Positions 1-8,691 are shown, counted from the first letter of the stretch. The stretch is DNA of 64,000 nucleotides from Nocardia takedensis NBRC 100417 (GCF_000308695.1 NZ_BAGG01000261.1:1-64000), one strand, 5' to 3'. Notes: generated by a model from the letters alone, not told the origin. Numbers and translations are program-made.

Positions 1-27
1 CTAACACCCGTACGCCCGCTCGGACCG

Positions 28-67
28 TGAACCGTCACGGGTTGGGGACCGGCTTCGGTGTCAGACC
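28..67 (+). repeat. Left terminal inverted repeat of IS3-like element
   Basis: Begins TGAACCGTCACG and matches the minus-strand sequence running from 890 to about 862 with three mismatches in 29 bases. The sequence between this repeat and the tRNA terminator (68-253) contains no recognisable orfB end in any frame I read. Confidence 0.75.
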
Positions 68-253
68 AGCGCCGGTCGGCGTGGTGTTGAGCGCACTAGC
101 CTATGCGCGGTTCGCACGGCGGCTCTCTTCTGCTCGGGGGTCCCCATAGAACCCGAACTCGTGATGTAGAGCGCATTGTTGGCGACGACCTAGATGTCCT
201 GAGGCGAGTGGCTTGTCTAGCTCATGGTCCCGCTCTGCGGGTGGTGGGAATGA

Positions 254-289
254 CGAAACCCCCTCCGAACCAGGTCGGAGAGGGTTTCG
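254..289 (-). terminator. Hairpin terminator behind tRNA-Pro
   Basis: A nearly perfect inverted repeat, CGAAACCC-(C)-CTCCGA on one side and TCGGAGAGGGTTTCG on the other, lies directly downstream of the minus-strand tRNA. The A/T-rich outer part gives a short U tract in the transcript. It is the expected factor-independent terminator for the tRNA. Confidence 0.8.
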
Positions 290-295
290 CGTACG

Positions 296-369
<74 letters not shown>

Positions 370-504
370 TGGCTCCCGCTTCCGCGGGTGCTTGAGAAGA
401 TTACCCCACCACCCCCCTCCGGAACCAAATCGGGGCGGTCGGTGGCAGGAATCGGTGTGGCTGCTGCACGAGCATCTCGACTGCCCGCCGCTTGGCGACT
501 GGGC

Positions 505-786
505 CTAGAATTTGCCTTTCGCGAACTCCCGCAGGGCATCCGTTTCCAGCTCGGCATCGGCCGGCAGCCGCTTCAAGCGGGCGTTCTGCTCGCGCAGTTC
601 CTTGAGCTCGCGCGCCGCGTCGGTATCCACGCCACCGTACTGGCGGCGCCAGTTGTACAACGTCGCCGCCGAAACTCCCAGATCAGCGGCGATCTGCTCA
701 CCGGTCTGCCCAGCAGCGGCGAGCTCGTCGGCACGGCGCAGCTTCCGCACGATGTCCTCCGCGTAATGCCGCTTACGTCCAGCCAT
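505..786 (-). pseudogene. IS3-family transposase OrfA, orfB missing
   Basis: This is a 93-residue product starting MAGRKRHYAEDIV at the ATG at 786. The N-terminal part is a helix-turn-helix (IAADLGVSAATLYNWRRQYG) followed by a Leu/Lys-rich helix ending ALREFAKGKF, which is the normal C-terminus of OrfA in the IS3/IS407 type. OrfA supplies DNA binding and is normally fused to OrfB by a -1 frameshift. OrfA seems complete, but no DDE-containing orfB follows; after the stop comes about 135 bp without a recognisable product and then tRNA-Pro. A residual frame between 504 and 390 shows only weak resemblance to an OrfB start. The element is therefore called defective. Confidence 0.8.
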
Positions 787-851
787 GTCCTTCGGTGTCC
801 CTTCCTGACCAGGGCCAACAAAGACTGTAGAACCAGACGGCCTCAATCACA

Positions 852-890
852 GGGGACAGCCCAAACCGGCCCCCAACCTGTGACGGTTCA
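852..890 (-). repeat. Right terminal inverted repeat of IS3-like element
   Basis: Read on the minus strand from 890 it starts TGAACCGTCACAGG. Its first three bases (890-888, TGA) serve as the stop codon of the esterase gene arriving from the right, so the insertion lies exactly at the present 3' end of that gene. It lies about 65 nt upstream of the orfA start. Confidence 0.75.
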
Positions 891-1931
891 CTCAGTCGGT
901 CGGGCCGTTGTCGCGTCGATGCTCTTAACGAACCGTTCAACGCTGTCGAGTGCGCTACGCGCCTCCGACAGCCGCGAGTATCCCATCTGGAACACATGGA
1001 ACATCCCGGACCACAGCTCGAGTTCGCACCGCCCGCCTGCCGCGCGCAGTGCCGCGGCATAGTGTTGCGAATCCGAGCCGAGAACCTCGCTGCTGCCCGC
1101 CTGCAAGAGCATCGGCGGCAGGTCGGGTCCGACCGCGGCGAGGACATCCAGGCGCGGGTCACTGAAATCGGCGTCCACGAAATAGGTTTGGGTGATCCGT
1201 CGACCGGTGCGGGCGGAGATGAACTGGTCCCGCACGCATGTGTTGTGGGCCGCCGCGAGCTGCCAGGTCGGGTCGACGAGGCTGGAGAATCCGATCAACG
1301 CCGCAGGCTGGTCGACTCCGAGTTCACGGAGTTGGCCACACAAGCCCAGGGCGAGGTGGCCGCCGGCCGAATCGCCCATCACGATGATGTCGCTCGCTGT
1401 GTGCCCTTGGTCGATCAGCCACAGGTAGCCGTTGAGGATGTCGTCGTGGGCGGCGGGGAAGCGGTATTTCGGTGCTCGCCGATAGCGCACAGCGTAGGCG
1501 GGTCGGCGCAGTCGGCGTGAGAGTTCCGACACCAGCCCACGGTGGGTCCAGCGGCTGCAACTGATGTATCCGCTGCCGTGGATGTAATAGATCACCCGGG
1601 TGCCGGGCTCTGCCTGTCCGCCGACCCATTCTCCGACGGTCCGGCCCCCGGGTCCTGCGGCATCGACTCTCGTGGGCGCGAGCGTCGCAGCGAACCACAT
1701 CCGGCAGGCCACGATCTGCGTGAAGCGGTAGCCGAGCACCCCTATCGGCGTATGCAGCGGCAGTAGCCACAGTGTGGGCCGCACGAAGATTCGCGACGCC
1801 CAGATGGTCAGCCACGCGGCGAAGGATCGCGGCACCGCCGTCACTTGATCATCTGACCGACCGTTTGCCGGGTGCGGTGTGCCGAATTCGGTCGGCCGGG
1901 TCGAGGCGCTGACCGGATCGGGTGTGTTCAT
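888..1931 (-). CDS. Alpha/beta-hydrolase, hormone-sensitive lipase (HSL) type esterase
   Basis: This 347-residue serine hydrolase of the HSL family probably cleaves short acyl esters. The oxyanion motif HGSGY is at residues 118-122 (family form HGGG), the nucleophile elbow GDSAG has Ser188, and a plausible acid (SEVLGSD) and histidine (GMFHVF) lie near residues 285-320. The ATG at 1931 has a good Shine-Dalgarno sequence (GAGGAAA) 5 nt upstream. It is the last gene of a minus-strand run after the SDR gene. Its stop codon is the first three bases of the IS3 inverted repeat, so the natural C-terminus may have been cut or altered by a few residues. The catalytic core is intact. Substrate unknown. 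Confidence 0.85.
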   Translation of the reverse strand: MNTPDPVSASTRPTEFGTPHPANGRSDDQVTAVPRSFAAWLTIWASRIFVRPTLWLLPLHTPIGVLGYRFTQIVACRMWFAATLAPTRVDAAGPGGRTVGEWVGGQAEPGTRVIYYIHGSGYISCSRWTHRGLVSELSRRLRRPAYAVRYRRAPKYRFPAAHDDILNGYLWLIDQGHTASDIIVMGDSAGGHLALGLCGQLRELGVDQPAALIGFSSLVDPTWQLAAAHNTCVRDQFISARTGRRITQTYFVDADFSDPRLDVLAAVGPDLPPMLLQAGSSEVLGSDSQHYAAALRAAGGRCELELWSGMFHVFQMGYSRLSEARSALDSVERFVKSIDATTARPTE

Positions 1932-2187
1932 GGGGTTTCCTCGAGATCGGGGTGCAGACGGAGGTCCGTCCGCACCTGCGGTGTCCGAGTGCGGGCTGGG
2001 CCGGATACGGCGCAGCGGCGATGTCGAGACTCTCGACCGCTCTAGCCTGCCCCCGGCGCAGAAACCGTTCCCGGTAGCTCAGTGCCGCTTCGCGAACGGC
2101 GTCGAGCCGCTTGCCCCGGCGCCAGATGCCGTGGAGGCCGGAGAACTCCGGGATCGGGCGAACGGTGACGGATTCGATGTCGGTCAT
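1849..2187 (-). pseudogene. Truncated open frame between SDR and esterase (about 65 authentic residues)
   Basis: An ATG at 2187 overlaps the SDR stop as TGATG. The first 65 or so residues (MTDIESVTVRPIPEF..., to PYPAQ) have the composition of a real actinobacterial protein. After that the frame runs Arg/Pro-rich, passes the esterase ribosome binding site and ends inside the esterase gene. The simplest reading is that a longer gene lost its middle and 3' end when the esterase was joined to it. The N-terminus vaguely recalls the start of a metallo-hydrolase type protein, but I would not name it. Confidence 0.5.
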
Positions 2188-3035
2188 CAGGACTTGTTCG
2201 GGTCGGTGGTCTCGGTCAGGGCGCGGTGTTCGTAGCGTGCGCGGGTCTTCGAATCCCGTGTTGCTTGGACTTGGTTGGGCACCGTGCGTCGCAATAACTG
2301 ATCTCGGATCGACTGCGGTAGCAGAGCGGTTATGCGGACCAGCAGACCGATCGAGGCCGGGACGGTGACCTCGAAACGCGGGCGGCGCAAAACCTCGACG
2401 ACGGCGGCGGCGACCTCGCCGGGCTGCAACAGCGACGTCGCGCCGCTGTCGGTGCCGATCGCGAGTTCGGTGTCTACGACGCCGGGCATGATCACCGACA
2501 TCTGGACGCCGCTGCCGCGCAGTTCCTCGCGCACGCCGGTGAGGTAGCCCAAGACGGCGTGTGTTGTCGCGGCGTAGGTGGCTTCTCCGGGCGGGGCCAG
2601 TTTGGCGGCGGCCGAGGCGATGGTGACGATGTGACCGCGGCCGCGCTCGCACATCGATGGTGCGACCAAACGCACCCCTCGGATCACGCCGTGCAGGTTC
2701 ACCGCGAGCATGCGCTCGGTCGCGGTCTCGGGTTCGTCGTTGAAAGCCCCGACCCACATGACACCGGCATTATTGACCAGCACGTCGAGTGGACCCCACA
2801 AGGCGGTGATTTGGCCGAGGAACCGGCGGAACGACGCGGTATCGGTCACATCGAGAGTGAACGCATGCACCTGCCCCGGGAGTGCCTTCGCGGTGGCCTC
2901 GGCTGCCTGGATGTCGCGGTCGCCGATGACTACCCGGGCACCGGCCTCGGCGAGCCGGCGCGCGATCTCGCGCCCGATGCCCTGCGCGCCGCCGGTGACG
3001 GCCACGATACGCCCGGCCAGGGTTGCTTTCGTCAT
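2187..3035 (-). CDS. SDR-family oxidoreductase with catalytic Lys replaced by Thr
   Basis: This 282-residue short-chain dehydrogenase/reductase has the nucleotide-binding TGGAQGIG at residues 14-21 and NNAG at 88-91. The catalytic Ser is at about 141 and the Tyr at 154. The YxxxK lysine is missing: the sequence reads YAATTH, with Thr at 158. Family knowledge says this Lys lowers the Tyr pKa and holds the nicotinamide ribose, so activity is doubtful. It sits in a minus-strand run of overlapping genes that also held a TetR regulator and an FAD-dependent dehydrogenase, both now fragments. A role in steroid or lipid oxidation is a guess from that context. Confidence 0.85.
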   Translation of the reverse strand: MTKATLAGRIVAVTGGAQGIGREIARRLAEAGARVVIGDRDIQAAEATAKALPGQVHAFTLDVTDTASFRRFLGQITALWGPLDVLVNNAGVMWVGAFNDEPETATERMLAVNLHGVIRGVRLVAPSMCERGRGHIVTIASAAAKLAPPGEATYAATTHAVLGYLTGVREELRGSGVQMSVIMPGVVDTELAIGTDSGATSLLQPGEVAAAVVEVLRRPRFEVTVPASIGLLVRITALLPQSIRDQLLRRTVPNQVQATRDSKTRARYEHRALTETTDPNKS

Positions 3036-3097
3036 GCAGCTCTCGATCCTGCTGGTAGATGTCGCTGTGGGTGTGCGCGCCGAATTGCATCCGCCGG

Positions 3098-3304
3098 TCA
3101 GCGGTCAGCGTCGGCGAATCCTCGGATCACCAGCGTCGGCAACCCGAGCACGCGAAGGCGATGGTCCAGGGGCAGCTCCTGGTCGCGGTTCTCTTGGTCG
3201 AGGACCAGCACCCGGTGCCCCGCGGCGGCCGGCTCATGGGTGGCGACCAGGCCTGCCAGGCCCGCGCCGACCACGATGACATCGGGTTCGAACGTGTCGG
3301 TCAT
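3098..3304 (-). pseudogene. N-terminal fragment of FAD-binding dehydrogenase (KstD-like)
   Basis: The ATG at 3304 overlaps the preceding stop as ATGA. The product opens MTDTFEPDVIVVGAGLAGL, a classical FAD Rossmann fingerprint (GAGLAGL), and continues to VLVLDQENRDQ, typical of the flavoprotein family annotated as FAD-binding or ketosteroid dehydrogenase. Those enzymes have more than 500 residues; here the likeness ends after about 42 residues, and a 26-residue tail of unknown origin (ELPLDHRL...DADR) leads to the stop. The body of the gene has been deleted. The Rossmann motif cannot function alone. Confidence 0.75.
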
Positions 3305-3715
3305 GATGGGATCTCTCTGGTGTGGTGCTCGACGAGCAGGACGAACAGATCGGTCCGACGGGCTCGCGCGGCGTCGGTGTCGGAGTCGATGAGGCATTGC
3401 ACGGTTGTGCCGTCGTGCACAGCGACCAAGGCGGAACCGAACGCCGCGGCGTCGGTGATTTCACGCCCCAATTGCGCGACGAGTAGCTCGAGCAGGGGCA
3501 TCAGTGTCGTGAGGATGGTCTCCTCACGCGCGGCCACCACCCGTTTGAGCGACGGGTTGCGCAGAGCGTGGGCGGTGAATTCGGCCGTGAGGCGGTACCA
3601 CCTGTCGTCGACGGGAATCGTGTCGAGTATCTGCTCGACAACGTCGCGCGTCGATTGTTAGCAGGGCCTCCATCTGCGAGTCGAGGTCGTGTCCTGACAA
3701 CCGACCAGCCCACAC
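3301..3715 (-). pseudogene. TetR-type regulator remnant, frameshifted and lacking its HTH
   Basis: Two frames join to make the ligand-binding half of a TetR protein. The first reads LSGHDLDSQMEALLTIDAR (about 3699-3643). A one-base shift near 3640 leads to DVVEQILDTIPVDDRWYRL..., continuing through EFTAHALRNPSLKR to LFVLLVEHHTREIPS and the stop at 3301. In the second frame a TAA lies just upstream of the junction, so no single frame is open. Upstream of 3715 no helix-turn-helix can be found. It presumably once regulated the overlapping FAD dehydrogenase and SDR genes. Confidence 0.7.
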
Positions 3716-3958
3716 GCCGTCACAACCCAGCGGACAGAATCTCAGGACAGCCCGTCCGCCCCGGTCGCAGGGTGTAGCCGAGGCCGTGCCGTGGTCCGCA
3801 CGCCGATGAGAACGTTTTCGCGACCCGTAGCGATTACTCAGGGAAGCGTTGCCCAGGAAGCCCCCGACGATCGTCGAATCGCGGGTATCGCCCGGTCGCA
3901 GTCACCGGTACGCAGTGTCCGGCACGGCCGACACGCTCGGAGGCGAGGAAGGAGTGTC

Positions 3959-5695
3959 ATGCCCGACAGGGTCGTGGACTATCTGGTGCGGGCGGTCGCC
4001 GCCGCGGGGACACGGCACGTCTTCGGCGTCGACGGAGCCAATATCGAGGATCTCTACGACGCGATCTTCGATGCGCGGGCCGAGGTGACCGGGGTGATCG
4101 CCAAACACGAGTTCTCGGCCGCGACGATGGCCGACGGCTACGCGCGCACCAGCGGACGACTCGGCGTGGTGGCCGCCACCTCCGGCGGAGGCGCGATGAA
4201 TCTCGTTGCCGGACTGGCTGAATCGTTCGCCTCGCGCGTTCCGGTGCTGGCGCTGGTCGGCCAGCCGCCGACCGCTCAGGAGGGCGGGGGCGCGTTCCAG
4301 GACACCAGCGGCAAGGCCGACACCATCGACGCGACCGCGCTGTTCGCCACGATCAGCCGGTTCTGCGCGCGGGTCACCGATCCCGCCGAACTGCCCACGC
4401 TGGTAACCGCGGCGATCACCGCCGCGCGCCGGGGTGGACCGGCGGTGTTGTTGCTCCCCAAAGATATTCAACAGGCAGTATGCGATCACCCGTACGTACC
4501 ACCCGCACCGCCGGAACACCACCGTGACCACGCGGCCTTCGAGCGCGTGCGGGAGAGGTTGATCGAGGCCCGCCGGGTCGGGAAGGTGACGGTCATCGTC
4601 GGCGATCAGGTCGCCCGCGATGACGCGCGCGTCGAATTCGCGGAGCTGGCAGCGGTTCTCGACGCTTCGGTCGGGGTCGCGCCGGACGCCAAGGACGCCT
4701 TCGACAACACCGATCCCGGCTTCCGCGGTGTCGCGGGCACCATGGGCCATCCCGATATGGTGGCCGCGCTGCGTTCGGCGACGCTGTGTCTGTTGGTGGG
4801 CACCGCACTGCCGGTCACCGCCCGCGCGGGCCTGGACGACGCTGTGGGCGAGACCGAGGTGGTCAGCATCGGCGCGGTCCGGCCGCATCCGCTCGCACTG
4901 CACGCCCACAGCACCGATCTGGCCGCCGACCTGGCCGAACTCGCCGCTGGGTTCACCGCCGGGTTCACCGCCGACCCGCCCGCGCGCCCACCGGCGACCG
5001 CATCGCCCGCGATCCTGGACGTCCCGGCCGCCGACGGACCCGGCCCGCGGTATCGCCAGGTGGTCGAAACCCTCGACCGCGCGCTGCCCGAGGAAACCGA
5101 CGTCTTCGCCGATGCGGGCAACACGGGCGCGTCGGTGGTCCACCATCTGCGGGTGCCGCGCGGGGGACGTTTCGTGGTCGCCTTGGGCATGGGCGGCATG
5201 GGCTACGCCTTCGGCGGGGGCATCGGTTCGGCGTTCGCGCGCGGGCGACGCACCGTCGTGGTCGCGGGCGACGGCGCGTTCTACATGCACGGCATGGAGG
5301 TGCACACCGCCGTCGAGTACGACCTGCCCGTCACCTTCGTCGTGTTGAACAACAACGCGCACGCCATGTGCGTGACCCGCGAACAGCTGTACTACCGGAA
5401 TCGCTACAGCTTCAATCGGTTTCGACGCACCGAGCTCGGGGACGGGATCGCCGCGATGTTCCCCGGCCTGCCCGTGCGCTCGGTGCGGCGGTCCGAGGAA
5501 CTCGCCGACGCGTTCGCCTGCTGTCTGGCCGTCTCGGGGCCCGCGTTCCTGTCGATCGAGTGTGATCCGGACGAGATCCCGCCGTTCGTCCCTTTCCTGT
5601 CCGCGTTGGAAGCGACACCCCGCGAGGCGGTTTCGCTGTCGCGTTCAGCGTCGTCGCCCCACCCGTCCCCCGAAACCCTCAGGAGGAATCAGTGA
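3959..5695 (+). CDS. Thiamine-diphosphate-dependent enzyme, acetolactate-synthase-like
   Basis: This 578-residue ThDP enzyme has the three-domain build of acetolactate synthase and benzoylformate decarboxylase. The catalytic Glu of the N-terminal domain is Glu51 (KHEFSA). The cofactor motif runs from GDGAF at about 437 to the NNN at about 463. The ATG at 3959 is chosen because a good ribosome site (GAAGGAG) precedes it; the open frame extends 168 nt further upstream without coding character. The product should decarboxylate a 2-oxo acid and pass the carbanion to an acceptor. It is the first gene of a four-gene overlapping set, which points to a dedicated pathway rather than branched-chain amino acid synthesis. 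Acceptor and product cannot be read from sequence. Confidence 0.85.
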   Translation: MPDRVVDYLVRAVAAAGTRHVFGVDGANIEDLYDAIFDARAEVTGVIAKHEFSAATMADGYARTSGRLGVVAATSGGGAMNLVAGLAESFASRVPVLALVGQPPTAQEGGGAFQDTSGKADTIDATALFATISRFCARVTDPAELPTLVTAAITAARRGGPAVLLLPKDIQQAVCDHPYVPPAPPEHHRDHAAFERVRERLIEARRVGKVTVIVGDQVARDDARVEFAELAAVLDASVGVAPDAKDAFDNTDPGFRGVAGTMGHPDMVAALRSATLCLLVGTALPVTARAGLDDAVGETEVVSIGAVRPHPLALHAHSTDLAADLAELAAGFTAGFTADPPARPPATASPAILDVPAADGPGPRYRQVVETLDRALPEETDVFADAGNTGASVVHHLRVPRGGRFVVALGMGGMGYAFGGGIGSAFARGRRTVVVAGDGAFYMHGMEVHTAVEYDLPVTFVVLNNNAHAMCVTREQLYYRNRYSFNRFRRTELGDGIAAMFPGLPVRSVRRSEELADAFACCLAVSGPAFLSIECDPDEIPPFVPFLSALEATPREAVSLSRSASSPHPSPETLRRNQ

Positions 5696-6345
5696 CAGTC
5701 CTGCCCGCCCTCAGCGACATCGCCGACGAGGTGATCCCCGGCGTCCTGCGGATCGAGAACTCCGATCGCGAGGCGACCACGCCGATCATCATGGACATGC
5801 TGCGCTCGGTGTATCCGCACGACCAGGTCTTCGGCGAATACTGCCCCGTGCAAGCCTATGTCGACGCACCCGCCCGCGAGGTCTACGAGTACCTGGCCGA
5901 TACCCGCTCCCTCGAGGAGTGGACATACAGCCTGCGCGGATTCACCGAAACCGACACTCCCGGACTGTGGCGGGCTTACGACCGCCTCGGCGACGCCACC
6001 GAGATCTTCACCCGCACCGTCGCCAATCCCGACGCCATGACCGTGGACTACCACTGTGCCTGGGATCAGGGCGAACACCTCTGGATGATCTACCTGATGC
6101 GCGTCGTGGACGCGAAAGTCGTCTTCGACAAGCCCGGCTCGGTCGTGCTCTGGAACAACTGCCGCCACCCCTTCTACGACAAGAATCCCTATCCGCACAC
6201 CGCGCCACCGAAACGACCGGTGTGGGTGGGCGATTTCTGGGACATGTTCTCCGCCGGGCACCAACTCGAGATGGACAACCTCAAGGCGATCTGCGAATTC
6301 CGCGCCGCCCGCGGGTTGCCGCTGACCCCGGAGTGGATGCGATGA
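5692..6345 (+). CDS. SRPBCC (START/polyketide-cyclase-like) protein
   Basis: This 217-residue protein begins at GTG 5692, overlapping the previous stop (GTGA), with AGGAGGA seven nt upstream. The stretch YCPVQAYVDAPAREVYEYL is the typical first strand and helix of a Bet v1-like SRPBCC domain, and the protein is rich in aromatic residues facing a probable cavity. Members bind hydrophobic ligands and may act as cyclases, aromatases or hydrolases. Context: between a ThDP enzyme and a KAS III-like enzyme, with overlaps on both sides. It has no signal peptide, so it is cytosolic. The exact reaction is unknown. Confidence 0.75.
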   Translation: MTVLPALSDIADEVIPGVLRIENSDREATTPIIMDMLRSVYPHDQVFGEYCPVQAYVDAPAREVYEYLADTRSLEEWTYSLRGFTETDTPGLWRAYDRLGDATEIFTRTVANPDAMTVDYHCAWDQGEHLWMIYLMRVVDAKVVFDKPGSVVLWNNCRHPFYDKNPYPHTAPPKRPVWVGDFWDMFSAGHQLEMDNLKAICEFRAARGLPLTPEWMR

Positions 6346-7358
6346 ACACCACCGTGAGCCTGCTCGACGTCGCGAGCTACCTGCCCGGCGAACCGGTTAC
6401 CACCGAATACTTCACCCGATACTCCCGGTCGGATCGGATGGCCAAGAACGTGATGTTCCGGTCGCCACGCACCCGCCACCACGCGGGAGCCGACGAATCC
6501 GCCGTCGACATGGCCGAACGCGCCGTGGCCCCGCTCATCGAACGCCACGGCGCGCAAACCCTCGCCGACATCGACGTTCTGCTGACCCACACGCAACTCC
6601 CGGACAATCCGGTTCTGGGTGCGGGACCCGAACTCGCGCGTCGACTCGGCGCGCGCCCCGACCATGTCTACGACGTGCACAACGGCGGTTGCGCGGCGTT
6701 CGTGCACATGATGTCGTTGGCGCGCATGGTGTTGCGGACCACCGACGCCCGCACCGCGCTCATCGTGGCCTGCCAGAACACCGCCGGGTCGATCTTCACC
6801 CAGACCGAGATCCGCGGTCTGGCCCAAGCGCCGGTGCCCGGTGACGGCTGCGGCGCGGCGCTGCTGGTCAAAGACGACAGCGCGCCGATCCTGGACGTCG
6901 AATGCCGTACCTATCCCGAATTCGCGGGCGACATGGAGTTCACCACCAACAGCGACCGCAAATATTGGGAGCCCGGCCCCGGACAACCGTGTGTGAGTTT
7001 CACCGAATCCAAAGTCACCAAAGTGTTCGCCCGCGGCAACCGCCTGGTTCCCGAAGTCGCGCTCACCGTGTGCGAACGGATCGGGGTCAAGAGCCGAGAC
7101 ATCGACACCTTCGTCACCAATCAGCCCAATCGCCTGTTCCTGCGCAACTGGCACGACGCGTTGGAACTCCCCGCCGAACGGCACCCCGACACCTTCGACC
7201 GATGCGGAAACCTCTTCGCGGCAGGCATTCCGGTCACTCTCGACCTGACCAATCGCGCGGGCGGCCTGGCCAACGGCTCGGTCGTGCTCCTGTCGGCCTT
7301 CGCCCACGCCGGTGACTTCGCGGCCGCGGCGGCGGTGCGCTGGGGCGCGGCCGGATGA
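6342..7358 (+). CDS. Beta-ketoacyl-ACP synthase III-like enzyme with altered active site
   Basis: This 338-residue thiolase-fold enzyme starts at ATG 6342 (ATGA overlap). The nucleophile is Cys117 in VHNGGCAAF. FabH enzymes carry the triad Cys-His-Asn; here the second motif, normally HQAN, reads NQPN (Asn260), while the third, GN(x)AA, is kept (Asn290). The enzyme therefore lacks the usual decarboxylation His and may transfer an acyl group to a small acceptor without decarboxylating malonyl-ACP, as other KAS III-like acyltransferases in natural-product pathways do. Embedded in an overlapping four-gene cluster with ThDP enzyme, SRPBCC protein and aminotransferase. Confidence 0.82.
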   Translation: MNTTVSLLDVASYLPGEPVTTEYFTRYSRSDRMAKNVMFRSPRTRHHAGADESAVDMAERAVAPLIERHGAQTLADIDVLLTHTQLPDNPVLGAGPELARRLGARPDHVYDVHNGGCAAFVHMMSLARMVLRTTDARTALIVACQNTAGSIFTQTEIRGLAQAPVPGDGCGAALLVKDDSAPILDVECRTYPEFAGDMEFTTNSDRKYWEPGPGQPCVSFTESKVTKVFARGNRLVPEVALTVCERIGVKSRDIDTFVTNQPNRLFLRNWHDALELPAERHPDTFDRCGNLFAAGIPVTLDLTNRAGGLANGSVVLLSAFAHAGDFAAAAAVRWGAAG

Positions 7359-8398
7359 GCCTGGACCTGCTCGACAGCGCGCCCTCCTCACGCAGGCGGA
7401 CGTCCCGACCCTCCGCGCCCATCTTCGATCTGAGTCTGAGTGAGAACCCCTTCCCGCCCCTGCCTTCGGTGGTGGCGGCGGTGAACTACGAAGTGACGCG
7501 GTCGAATCGGTACCCGGAATTCGTGCCCGATCGTCTCCCGGCTCTGATCGGCGGACAGCTCGGCGTCGATGCCGAGCGGGTGGCGGTCGGTGCGGGCGCG
7601 ACCGGCGTGGCGATGCAGATCCTGCGTTCGGTACCGCAACCCGGAACCGAGATCGTCCTGAGCTCACCGACATTCGATGGCTACCCCATCATGGCCACGA
7701 TGGCCGGACTCCGACTTGTCCCGGTACCGCTCGCCGCTGACGGCGCCCAAGACCTCGACGCCCTGCGCCGCTCGATCCACAAGGGCACCGGCCTGGTCAT
7801 CGTATGCCGCCCACACAATCCCACCGGAACCGTCGTCCCCGCCCACGACCTGCGCGCCTTCCTCACCTCCGTCCCGAAACGGATACCCCTGATCCTGGAC
7901 GAGGCGTACGTCGAATTCCTGGCCGCCGCCGACCATCTCGACCACATCGAGCTACTGCGCCGCCACCCCAATCTGCTCGTCCTGCGCACCTTCTCCAAGG
8001 CGTACGGACTGGCGGGCCTGCGCATCGGCTACGTCGTCGGCCACCCCGACCTGATCGCCCGCGTCCGCACCCAACAACTCCCCTTCGGCACCCCCACCCT
8101 CGCCGTGGCGGCGGTCACCGCCAGCTACGCCGCCTTCCCCGAACTCCGCACCCGAATCCGCTCGATCGACACCGCCCGCGACCGTCTGCGGACCGCACTG
8201 CGCGGCCACGGCATCGCCGTCCCGCCCAGCCGAGCCAATTTCCTGTACCTGCCCGGCCCCGGCCCGGCGACCCTCCTGCGCCGCGCGGGAATCCACGCCA
8301 AGTGCTATCCCGACGGCAGCGCCAGAGTCGCGGTCGGCGATCCCGCCGCCGACCGAGCCATCCTCACCGCACTCCTCCCCCACCGCTCGCCCACGTGA
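7355..8398 (+). CDS. PLP-dependent aminotransferase, HisC-like
   Basis: This 347-residue fold-type I aminotransferase most resembles histidinol-phosphate aminotransferases. It shows HNPTGTVV (154-161), DEAYVEF (182-188) and the Schiff-base lysine Lys215 in TFSKAYGLAGLRIGY. ATGA overlap with the KAS III-like gene. Genuine hisC normally lies in the his operon, so this copy probably aminates a ketone or aldehyde made by the three upstream enzymes. Last gene of the cluster; about 290 bp without recognisable genes follow. Confidence 0.85.
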   Translation: MSLDLLDSAPSSRRRTSRPSAPIFDLSLSENPFPPLPSVVAAVNYEVTRSNRYPEFVPDRLPALIGGQLGVDAERVAVGAGATGVAMQILRSVPQPGTEIVLSSPTFDGYPIMATMAGLRLVPVPLAADGAQDLDALRRSIHKGTGLVIVCRPHNPTGTVVPAHDLRAFLTSVPKRIPLILDEAYVEFLAAADHLDHIELLRRHPNLLVLRTFSKAYGLAGLRIGYVVGHPDLIARVRTQQLPFGTPTLAVAAVTASYAAFPELRTRIRSIDTARDRLRTALRGHGIAVPPSRANFLYLPGPGPATLLRRAGIHAKCYPDGSARVAVGDPAADRAILTALLPHRSPT

Positions 8399-8691
8399 TT
8401 AGCCTCCTCGCCGAGGAGCGGATGCTCGCAAGACCAGGACCGTCACTCGATGCTTTGACACCAGCAACCGTACTGCCGCCTGGAGTCGTCGTAACCTTTG
8501 AAACATCGTGAGTGGGGCAGTATCTCGGCACAGAGGTGGGCGTGGCACTTGCCGTCGTGGAGGTAGCAGAAGTTCGAGTCGAGAACAGTGTCGGTCGGCC
8601 CGTCGGGCGTCACGGCACTCCACCTGCCCTGTCGCTACCGGCGCGGCGGTTTCGTCGTAGCGGCTCGGACCGCGGCCGCCGGCCCGTCCGC
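8399..8691 (+). other. Intergenic, no recognisable gene
   Basis: About 290 bp between the aminotransferase and the epimerase fragment. Short open frames exist on both strands but are Arg/Pro-rich shadows without a ribosome site. I see no clear terminator hairpin. Confidence 0.5.
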
